Of a stretch of DNA of 64,000 nucleotides, positions 50,701 to 62,700 are shown one piece after another; positions within the stretch are counted from its first letter, which is position 1; every line of letters begins with the position of its first letter. Under the pieces are notes generated by a model. The model was not told the origin of the DNA. It saw nothing but the letters and a program-made list of their open reading frames with translations, and made no database searches. The DNA is from Agrypnia vestita (Eukaryota; Arthropoda; Insecta; Trichoptera; Phryganeidae). The DNA lies in contig JADDOH010007996.1 in the NCBI GenBank assembly GCA_016648135.1, forward strand, positions 1 to 64,000. Reading direction: 5' to 3'. The position numbers and the translations under genes were made by a program.

Positions 50701-53700
50701 CATACACACAAGACACATAACAACACGCAAATACACACTCACACAAACTCACTATTTGATATGTTTTTATTATTTTTTTATCGATCCTGGTGTAATATTA
50801 TTTTATATATGTGTTTTCTTATAATTGGCCCAATACATCAATTATTGTTTTTTTTCAAGATTGATTAATTATATGGCTGTAAGAAAACCAATAAATGAAA
50901 AATAAATAAAAAAAATTTTTTTTTGTTTTACATAAATTAATATAATTTAACATTTAAAATAGGGAAACAATTTATTCTATCATCTCTATGAGAGTCAGAG
51001 ATTCGTGTAATCCTTCAGATTAAATGTTTTGTTCACTGTGTATTCCGTTATTTTGTCAATTTTGTAAGATGACTCCTGTAATATTAAACAAGCAATTCTT
51101 GTATATGTACTGACTTTTTCGAAACGTCTCCAGTGATTTCGATAAAAATCACAGATTAGGGTTTTTTTGGGTCCAGAATTCGAACTGTCGGGGTGTCAAC
51201 TTTTGAAAATTTGGTTTTGGCCATTTTTTAATTTTTATTTTCATCTTTAGATGAATTTTAATCTCAATATTGAAATATTGAATGTTAAAATATATTTGTT
51301 TCTATTTACACGAGTTTGGGTACAATAATCAATAAATAAAGTTAGTTATTCAAGTATAACTTCTTGTCCGTTATCTTTATGAAATATTTTAAATATCGAA
51401 GGAGAAATCATTTACAATATTTCAAGTTAGTCCTATTTTCATAACTCAAGGGTTTAGCTTAGTTTGAGAGAGTGAGAATATTGATGCAACACATTTGCAA
51501 ATCGACCGGCAACCATGGGAACTAGACAACAGTTACCAATCATCAATACAATCGGATACAAATTTCAAATAACAATAACATGTATAACCGATTAAAATAC
51601 CAGTTTGACTTTCACTATTATAAATCAGAGAGACTAGACTAACCTTGGCCTCCTGGTGTGATCTTCATCTCTGTGGGAATATACACAAAATATCAAATTG
51701 ATCATCAAGATTAATGAACTTCACCTCACTAGACTTTTTTAACTGGCATTTATACAAAAACTAATCACAAATATTAAGTTAATTATTTGTCCAATTTTTA
51801 ATTATTTTGATGCACGGTACATTACTACATTTAGAATTTCATTGGTCACTCTTATAAGATTATAGAAACTGTCTAATGATTTTACATTGTTATTTTTTTT
51901 AGTTAATGTTTATTTACATAACTGTCACATTGAAAATATTTGATATTTATCACAAAAATCTGGTGCATAGTTGCATACATTATTATCATAATTTAACTCA
52001 TCACCATGCTGAACTAATTTTAAATCACACCTATTGAAATACACAAATAAACTAGGTTTTCCCTCGTGCAATGTAACAAGAAAGACCAGATAACAATTCT
52101 GTTATCTCCTGGTTTTGGTATGTTTAGACAGCAATTATGCCAATTGTGATAAGTGTGTGAATAATCACATTTCTTGTCTTCCTGTGTGCAGTGGACAGGT
52201 AGGATATTTTGAATGTACACAAGAATCTAACTAAGGCCGAAGCGTGATTTTTATCCAATCTCAATGTTAATCTCACTTTGCTCATAGACACTAGACATTT
52301 TTTCATAACTGCAATGTGATGTGCTTATGTTAATTAACAACAAAATTTCATTACCTGACAAGTGATGAGTCAAATAGCTCATTATTCATACATAATGCAA
52401 CTTAAATAAATAGTGAAGTTTATCATAATTAATAGTAGAATGTCTACCGGCAATAGAATGGTCTCAGGTTCATGCGGAGTGGCAGGTCAGTTTTTTTAAC
52501 ATAAAAGATTTGTCTTTTGCGTTTTTTTGTGGCATATTTATTTTATTTTAAGTATTTCAAATGTCATGACATATATAAACATACATGTGCATTTGTCTTG
52601 ATAAAGATAGAATGATCTCGAATCCATTTGTAATTAAAGTTATAAGAAGTTATAAAGTTAACATTTTGAGCAAATATAGCAGCAACATCCCACTGAGTTG
52701 TTTCGGAGATGAATACAAAAAACTTGTCAATACTCAAGGAAATTTTTCTGGAATCTATGAAAGCTACATATTATTGGGAATTAGTTTTTAAAAACAATTG
52801 TCCCCTTAGTTTTCTTTTTGTATACGTGTATAAATAAATATTTAACTTTTTATTGCTGTGTTGCTACCAAGCAGTAGACATTGCTGCTTTTGCTATTTAA
52901 ATAATTGGATATCGCTGTCCTTGCTATGATGTTTCAGTCTAAAATCAACATCAACTCTTACTCACTTAGTATGAAGCGGATATTTTGTCAAGTGACACAT
53001 TCTTGGGAGCTCACGCGATTGATTTATATGATTGGTTGAGGCGGATATTGCTAACTTTGCTTTCTATACTACGAGTCCTCACTTTTAATAGTGATTTGGA
53101 AACATGATATTGGACAGGATAGAGCTATATTTCCTATAAAATCTGGAATTCAGTACATTCTAAGTTAGTAATTCTCAGTGACTGTATTCAAATCATTTTG
53201 TAATTTTTTTTGGATATTCCAGCCGCTGCTTTTATAACCCTCTAATAATCATTTTTGTTTTTCAGTTTCTCTCGTATATGCACGCATGTTGCACATTTTA
53301 CCACCAGGGAGCTGACTTGTGTGAAGATCTAGATCCATTCCTCAAGACTATTGCGGATGATGTGAGCATGAATTCATTTTTCAAGTCAATGGGCCTTTAC
53401 TATCATTCTCTGTAGTCCAAAATTAACATATTTTTTCTTAAGATATACCTTGGCATAAGTGATTCTTGCAGAAAAGTAAATTTGTTAATTCGGAAATTAT
53501 TTTTGTAGTCTTATAATATTTAATGAAATATACAGGGTGTCTCGTAGCTTGTAGTAAAAATTTCAGGGGAGTTTTCTTCATTGAATTTTAAATAGAAAAT
53601 ATTATGGAGGTGATATCAAAATTTGCATTTTTTTTTTCATATTTCTGGCTTATCTTTTGTAAAAAGTTAATTTATATCAAATATTAAAAATTCGTTCGCT

Positions 53701-56700
53701 TTGATACAAGTAAAATAAAATGATTAAATCTATAAAAAATATAATTTTTTAAAGGTTTTTGTCACTTTATTTTACTTAAAGCAAATGAAGTTTTAATGTT
53801 CCATATACGTTCTGTAGTGATTCAATGTTTGAAAGTCAAAAAATTCAATCTTTGATGTCGCCTATTTCGCTTAGCTTATCTCGCAACATCGTGCTAATCT
53901 GTTGACGTGTAGTAGTCCACGAGTTGTAGTTAATGAAATATGAGTGCTATAGTTAACGCCCACTTAAAACATAGGTCAAGAATTTTTTGTCAAACTTATA
54001 TAATAGACACATATCTTGTTTGTGACAGGTGGCAACGATGCGAGGTGAAACAAAAGATTTAGAAAAGGAAATGGAGAATCGCCACAGTGTTGTCAATAGT
54101 CGTGATACAGCTCTGCCCAGCTGTATTACATCGGGAAAAGAAAGTGAAGTGGGGGACAGCATGACACTGCAAAATTCTCCTAAGAATTCGGTGAAGCCGC
54201 GCATGCAGGGGTACTTGTTCAAAAGAACCTCGAATGCCTTCAAGACCTGGAATCGAAGATGGTTCTACTTATATGATAACCAATTAGTTTACAGGTGAGA
54301 TCAATTTTTTAGATTATTATTACAGCCCTGGTTGGTTATCAGTTCCCACACTGTCTTGTTAGTCAGTGCACAACCTTTTACTGTGATTTAAAAATAAAAT
54401 ATTTTCAATTAAGAATTTAACATGTTTCGGAGTTCATCTTATTCCTAAATACAGTAAAAAACCCTTAATAACCCGATGATTGGAAATTCGTCATATTTAA
54501 AAAAATTTAAAACACAAGACCCAAAATGTTAATTTCATGATTGACTAGCTCTGATAATCCAAAAACCTCAGTAATTAATTTTTTTTAAACAACTTGTAAA
54601 AAACTAACAACGCACGCTGCTTTATAATTGTGCACACCTATATGGGTGGGATCCACTTTATATACATATATGTATACATATTATTTCGCGATCTCTTAAA
54701 TTGAGAAATCCTGTGTATACTTAATTCTGTTGGCTGCCTCGATATGTACGGATAGTTTTAGTTATTCGCTAGTTACTCATGCTTGGATGTGTTTAAAATG
54801 TTTGTATTGTCTTTGGAATAAATTATTACTGACTTGGAAAGCAATCCATAAATTCAAAGATAACTCTAAAAATATTAGAATATGGCCATACAAACATGAT
54901 GAATCGGAAAAAATTATTTGATTTTTTCGCAAGTGAGAACAGAGAACAGAAAATATGTCAATATCGAGTACTTGAATAATAAAAATGGCGCATTCTTTGA
55001 ATTAGCATTATAAATATTGCATTATGGAAATGATTTTTTGAAATTTGCAAAAATACTTACATTTTTTATGAAATAAATGGCTTTTTTATTTTATTTTTGA
55101 TACCTTGAATTTCGAATGAACGGGAGTCCACATAGTTCAACATTTTTTTGGGTCCTTGAGTATTAAATTAACAAGGTTCTACTGTACAAGTTACTTTTCA
55201 TGGTAATGGGTCATATATCTTACCATGACTACACTTGATCATATTATACAATAAGGGCTTCGGTAAAAAATATGCTATGATTGAAGATTTTGATCCATGT
55301 TCCCTATTCACTAGACATTGTAATTTTAATAATTTCAATGTTTTATGCTAGATAAATTTTTTTTTTGAATTACCCGTTTTGACTTACAACAGATTTTATT
55401 TGGAAGAAGACTAGTTAGTACTGACTGACTTCTGTTAGAGGGTGTACTCTGTTACCGTAAATTTATATATTCATATTTTAACTTAAATCTTCCTGATATT
55501 ACAGAAAATACAAATATGAATCATTTGCATGTCACAATTTACTAACCATTATTTCTGTTTGTAAAATGTTAAGTCATTTTATGAAAAATTTTAGGAAAAG
55601 GACAGGTGAAGAACAGGTGACAGTGATGGAAGAAGATCTTCGACTTTGTACAGTGAAACCGGTTAACGATGGCGAGAGACGATTTTGCTTTGAAGTTCTT
55701 TCACCGTCCAAGTAAGTTCTTTGGTTTTTGCGCTTATTCATTTTTCAGGCTTTGGTTTATAGTATACTTAAGACACAGTTGTACCTCATTTAGTTTATAA
55801 TATTTCAAGGGTCTAAAATCTTTTAAAAATATCAGTTGAAAATATTTTTACTGAGTGTGAGTTTATATTAACTTGTATTCAGGAGTCACATGCTTCAAGC
55901 GGATTCCGAGGATATGTTGCTGGCTTGGATAGGCGCTCTGCAGAGCGGTATCCGAGTTGCCATTCAACGGGGAATGTGCACCATGCCAGTCGCGGACACC
56001 AGGCCCCGAGAGCCGCCCCGCTCCAACCAGTTTAATAACACGGCCAACCATCACACCAATAGAAAAGTCAGGTGTGTGTGCTATTTGTAATAGACAACTG
56101 TTTTTTATTTTATGAAAATATTATTGAAATTATATTTAGTAAATGATGTAATTTTGGATATTTTCAGTGTTTGTGTTGCATGATCTGCGTTTTTCAATCA
56201 TTTTTTTGAGAATGAATTATTTTTCTACACATTATAGAAACACATTATATTTTAGTTAATGTGCTACAACCAAAAGTGCATGAGATCTCACATGGAACGG
56301 ACAGGGTTGAGCTATGTAAAAAATGAAAACATAATTTGACAAATATGAGCAGCGCGTGGCCAAATAAGTCAGCCGCTACATACAGAAAATTGCATGGAGG
56401 CGAGGTGTGTACGCCACCACTGGAAATTGGGTTGCCGATCGGAGCGCGCGCAAGTCAGCGCCCAGCGGACGTTGCCCCGACTGGAGGAGGGTCACTCGCG
56501 CACGCTGCTTCCAACTAGCTGTAGAACAACATCGTCCAGACACTAGCCCTGACGAGGGCCCTTTGTTAAATGAATATGAGAATGTGGTGTCTGGCTTGGC
56601 CGCCGATGTTATTTCCAGCCACAAGTGTCGATACAAATATGTGTGAAATTTGTATATGTTATGAAAATAGTTGATGCCTTGTGAGAAGCAGCGCTTCGGC

Positions 56701-59700
56701 GCCCTTTTGTATGCAATATTGTCATGTGCATTATGTTGTATTTCTTATGAGAAAATGTATTGGAATTTATGAATTTTTATGAATAAAATGGAAATAAAGA
56801 ATTTTTTTGGGCACCTGATGGATGCGTGGAAAGAGGTTAGAAGTTTGAGCCGAAGGGATTCTTCCGCGATGTAATGCCCCAAATAAAGCATGTGTGTGGC
56901 ACGCGGTACCCGCGATGTTCGCCAACACTAGAAGGGCATGAGTGTGGCACGCAATATCCGCCAACACGGGAGATGAGACCCGCTGCAGAGGGCCTCGTCA
57001 CTTCCTTTTTCCGCTGCAGAATCCACCGACGGGCAAATAATTATTTTTGAATATGAGCGATTTGACAAGCTCACCTGACCGGCTATAACTTCTAACGCCT
57101 AGTACTCAAATTCCGAGCTCCCGTCTGAGATGCGTACCCTTACCCTCCACGGGGGCTTGAAGGCCTGCACCGGGCGCCATTGTGGAGATGATTCATCATG
57201 AAATAAATGAGTACTGGGAGACCGTGAGAAAATTTTGTATTTTCTCGATTTGGAAACGGTACGCCTGCCGGGGTCACCCCGTTTGAGGCCCACTTCACGG
57301 TAAGCCCACGCGCAAGGCGAGCTTGCTCGCCGTGGAGAATATTAAAAAAGTCGAATTTTTTATCGACGTCTGGAGCGGCTACCGGGGGCGCAATCCTGCT
57401 GATGTAGTGCCATTGCATTCCTTTCATGAATACCTTTCTGGAGAATATATTTTTATATATGTGAAATGATATAGGCGCGCCTGAGAGTGGAATAAAGAAG
57501 TTGGTTTTTGGCACTTTTTAAATGCCTATAACTCAGTAAATATTAATCTAACATATTTCGAATTACTGTTAAAATGAGCGCTTGCATGCGCAATTTATCT
57601 CCTTCATAGCAAAACTTGTAAAAATACTGTTTTTGGTTTTTTATGAATTTATGAAAATTTGAGCCTTTTTTGGCAAATTAAATTTTAATATTTTGGGCCT
57701 TGTAGGACCCGGCCTGTCCAAACAATTATGTTATTATCATCTGCTAGGTCTGGTATTGTAAAATAACACAATTTAGACCCCAGGGGGGCTACAATGCAAT
57801 TTTAATGAATTAATATGTATCTGATATATGGAATCTGCCTCGCGGTGAAATTGCGTAACCGCGACTGGCCTAGTTCACTACTCGGCTGCTGGGAGCGCTG
57901 CTACGCCTTCCCGGAAATCCGGCAATCTCATTGGTTTATGCAATATGCTATGACGTAACCTTGCGCAATTCTCAAAATGGTATAAATAAACGCATTGAAT
58001 TTAGGCGCGTACTTGTTACGCAACTCGCGTGGTACCGAAAACGCCGTTTGGACAATCTTCTCGCTGCCTTTTATTTTCTGACCCTGCTCACCTTTTGGAC
58101 TTCTGCTTTCTTTGGATATTTTGGACCTCTGCTTTCTGATTTGGACTTCCCTTCGGATTTTTATACGTTAAGCTCTACCTCTACTACGAGCTACGCAGTG
58201 ACTTCTGGTGGCGATCTCTGCCTCACCAGCGAAGACAACTTAGCCGCATCATAAAAAAGTGTTCTTGTCCGGAACATCACATATTAATAATATTAAAATC
58301 AAAACTTAACACTTTTTATATTGTAAAATATTAATGGAACCGGTTTATTTTTTTTCTTATCTTCATCATTATAAAGGATATATTTTTTAAAAACATAGAA
58401 TTTTAAAATTACCTAACCTACACATAAAAATCTCTGTAACGGCCATGGTGTTGGCTTTATTGGAAAGATAGTTTTATACCATTAGCATTTTAATTAAGAT
58501 GTTTTTTTTCGGTTTGTTTTTCGAATTGGCAAAACTTTTTCCAGCGATAGGAAATTTGACAGCTGATTTGTGCTCAGTTTGGTTTGCTATTTTACCATGA
58601 ATAGACAGAACAGTTCTTGAAAATTGTTAATTTGTTAATGTTGTGGTAATTTATTATTATCATAAGCACATTTAAACACTAATGGCATAAAAATTCTATA
58701 CCTCTTTTTAAAAAACCCCTCTTATTAATGGTTATTACTGCAATACTATCTATATTTCTTTATTAAGTTTTGTTTCTTTGAACGGGAAATTAACTTCCAG
58801 CTTTAATTTTTACCAATATATTTTTAGGATGTGGGAACAGCTATTGAGTATTCCCGGAAATAATGTCTGCTGCGATTGTGGAAGTCCTAACCCTCGCTGG
58901 GCCAGTATAAACCTCGGAATCACACTTTGCATCGGTGAATATGAATTTCTCTTTATTTAATTATTTTTTCAACCTGCACCTAAATATTTATCAACAACCG
59001 AGTTTGTTCAGACTTTTGTGTCCATCGTGAAGGCATGGTGTGGTAGGAACACTGGCTTGCGGTAGGTATAAACGTAGATTATATACTAAACATACTTAAC
59101 ATGTGATTTGACAGTTAAAATTCACCATTGAAAAGAAATTAATTCACACAAAAAGATAAGTGCAAGCTATTATTGAATTACATGGTACCAATCTCATTTC
59201 TGCAAGTAACGTGCGCGCAGTTCTCACCCCACATTAGACCTTTCGAAGAAACACACTACTCTACGAAATATTTACTTAATTACTCAAAAAAACTCACAGA
59301 CATAAAGATGGGCTAATATAATATTATGTATACGGTTTCATTAGGAAAATACACAGTTCAGGACGAGTTTTTTCTCAATTTGATTGGATCTAAGAAACAA
59401 ATTTGATATGCGCAAATAAGTAAGACAAAAACATCTAGCCATAGGACGAATTACGGCTAGAATTTTACGTCAACCTTTTTGTAAGATGAGGATTTTTTAA
59501 TAAATATTTGTTTTCCAGAATCTTTACTTAATGCAGAGCTTTTTTGCTTGTATGCGCTGGGCTAATGTGGATTAAAGCACTTTCTAACATATTGTGTATC
59601 ATATTTTATGACAGAGATAAAATTCCTTCAGCCTTCAACTGTATCTCAATGACCTCCGTGAATAGTTTTATGTGAAAAACTAGAAGGAATATTATACAAA

Positions 59701-62700
59701 GGCACGAGTAACCAATGTGTCCCTATTAACAAATGCGTGCCAAATAATTATTAAACATAATTCACACCAGCTGACAAATTATTCATGGCAAAATGGCCAC
59801 TAAAATGAGAGGTGATGTCAATTTTTGACTGAAACATCATAACAAGGATTGCAATATATATTTATGTATATAGCAAAAGCAGCCATATCCACCATTTGGT
59901 AGCAAACAGCAATATCCATATTTCGAAGTTAAATATTTTTTTATATATTTATATAAAATGAAAAATGAGCTGGCAAGTGTTTTTAAAAAACTTATTTCCA
60001 ATAGATGTAGGTTTCGTAGATTCCAAAGAAATTTCCTTGAGGGATATTGCACCCTCAGTGGGATATTGCTGCCTTTGCTTTTATATCCTCGTATAGTAAT
60101 TGAATCAATATATTGGTTTTGTTTTGTGCATGTTTAAGAATGTTCGGGAGTTCACCGCTCCCTGGGCGTGCACCACAGCAAGGTGCGCTCGCTCACGCTG
60201 GACGAGTGGGAGGGCGACGCAGTGAAGGTCATGGCCGAGTTGGGAAACAGGATCGTCAATCAGGTGTATGAAGCTACAGCTGCCAATAGCACTATCACCA
60301 GAGCTACTCCCAATTGTCCAGGGTGATTTATTTTTTACTGTAACCTTTCACTTTACTTTAATTCTAAAATATTGTCATGAGTCTAGAAACAGAAGGAATC
60401 AAACGTAATTGAGTATTTTTCAGCACTCTGGATGTTTTATGGTAAATTGGAAATTACCAGAATAAACAGTGGAAATACTGGCTAGATGTACGAAATGTCT
60501 AGAAACTCAAAACTGTATGTAAGCGGGATGACGCCATCGAGACAAACAGTTTCTTGTGACAGTTCAGCGAAACCAGAGATAAACCACAGAAAACAAGCGA
60601 CAAGGGGCGATTCGGTGTGGGCAAGCGAAATACATTATGAGAGTACCTACCGGGTGTTCAGTAGTGAATAGTGCAATCTCAGATGTGCGAGTATTCTGGA
60701 AAGAAGAAAATAAAGTGTTTCACAGATGAGTGATTAGTGCTAAATTTTGTGAATTGAAAACAGTGCTCCACTTAAATTTCTTTAACTAATTTTAAATGTT
60801 TCATTTGTCCCCCGCCACAATCCCGTGTCAATATACATACTTTACAAGATCTGATGAATGAGAATTTCATCAACTTTTATTGAAAATACTAAATTGTCAA
60901 TTTTTATTAAAATTTTGGGATTTATTTATGCATGTTTATTGTGTCTATAAAAGTTATTGATTGTAACATCATTGCAAAAATTATAAATAACTTTTAAAAT
61001 TGCTATTTACCTCTAAGGTGTAATTAACTTTACGGGGTGTAACAGAGCTAGTCCACAATACTTTACCGGTACATTTCTGCCTTGATTATGAGTCGAAAAT
61101 GTTCAACCAACTACACATTACCTAATATCAATAGTTATGGAATCAAAAGCCTTCCATTTCCAATTGGAAAGTTTTTAACATTTAATTTAACTTTTATTAA
61201 AGGGAATGAATTTTTTATATTGGATTTTATAAGTTTCTTTAATGATAATCCAACGTTTTGCAAAAAATAAGTCAGAAATATTGAAAAAAAATGCAATTTT
61301 TTATGTCACATCTCCTTAATTAAATAATTGATAATAAGGTCATGGTTACTTGAACATTTTCAACTCATAATCAAAGCAGGAATCCATTTATAAAGTATTG
61401 TGGAATAGCTCTGTTACACCCTGTATATACTTAAAAACGTGATCTGTCAGTATTAATATGTTTTGATTTTATATTTATTTTTTGGTTTATTTTATCTTCT
61501 TATCTATCTGGTATATTGGTTTAACTATCTTTATTATTTTACTCTATTACTAATTTGTTATAGTTATTACTGTTTGCTTGTGTACTAATCACCGTTTATA
61601 TATATTGTTCATTTCTATTGTTAATTTATTTTATATTGTTTTACATTGTTATTGTATTTATTTTGTTACATTTCGTATCGTTCATTTATCTTAAATATGT
61701 TTTATTTATACATATTTTTTAAAATTATTTACTGTAAAATGTGTTTTATGTAAGGTATACAAAAATCTTTTCAATTCTCTTGTACTGTAGAAGCCTACTA
61801 GGCCGTTGATTAATAAAAAAATAAATAAATAAAAATAAATTACTGTTATGTTGTCACGTAACTGATTTTTGAATAATTGAATAGTTTGATTTAGTTTCCT
61901 CCGAAATGTCTTTATAAAAATTATATAAAATTACACAGGTCCGTGCGAGAAGGTTGGATAAAGGCCAAGTACGTCGCCCTGATGTTTGTGAGCGGGTTGC
62001 CCACTGTAGCCGGAGCGGCACTGGAAGACAAGGCGGGGGGTGAGAGCAGGGAAGAGGGCAGGACACTCACCGCCGTGTCCGGAAGCAGAAAGTGGTCGGT
62101 GCGCAGAGTCAGGAGACGGCCCCGCTCACGACCCAGGCAGAGGCAGCCAATCAGGGAGCAAGACGAACAGAAAGATTCTGATAAAGGTATCATCATATTT
62201 TTTATGTTTTATTCAAAACCTGACGCTTGATGAAATGTCGAAACCAAATTTATTTAGAGTTGCAAAAAATACATTTCTTATGACCATTGTTCGAGGTCTA
62301 AACAAATTACTTTTCCTTTTAAAGATATACCATACAATGTCTTGATCATCGGAAAAATCTGTGGCATCCTACATAGTAAAACTTGCATTTTATTCAAGAA
62401 CACATTCTTATTGTGAAGTAGCAACTTTTCAGAAGAAAGTTCTGTGAAATTGAAAACCAAATTTATTTATTGAACATATATTATTCATTTTTTAGAGCAA
62501 TCCACTTTTTATGGCACAGTAGGCACAGATTACTTTGTGTAACTGCCGCTAGGGGACTCCAGAAATAACCGTTTTAATTCATTTTTAATTTTTGGACACA
62601 TTTGATACAACACACTTAATTATATTACATTCAAGAACACATTTTTATTGTGAAGTTGCAATTTTTCAGAACAAAGTTCTGTGAAATTTAAAACCGAATT

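Noticed and set aside
57140..57514. 124-codon minus-strand frame in the GC-rich block
   Set aside because: Frames are open on both strands here because of base composition; no domain could be recognised, so no gene is called.
62040..62345. Alternative frame through ACAP exon 12 reading into intron 12
   Set aside because: The exon phases fix another frame, and the GT donor at 62187 joins in phase with exon 13.
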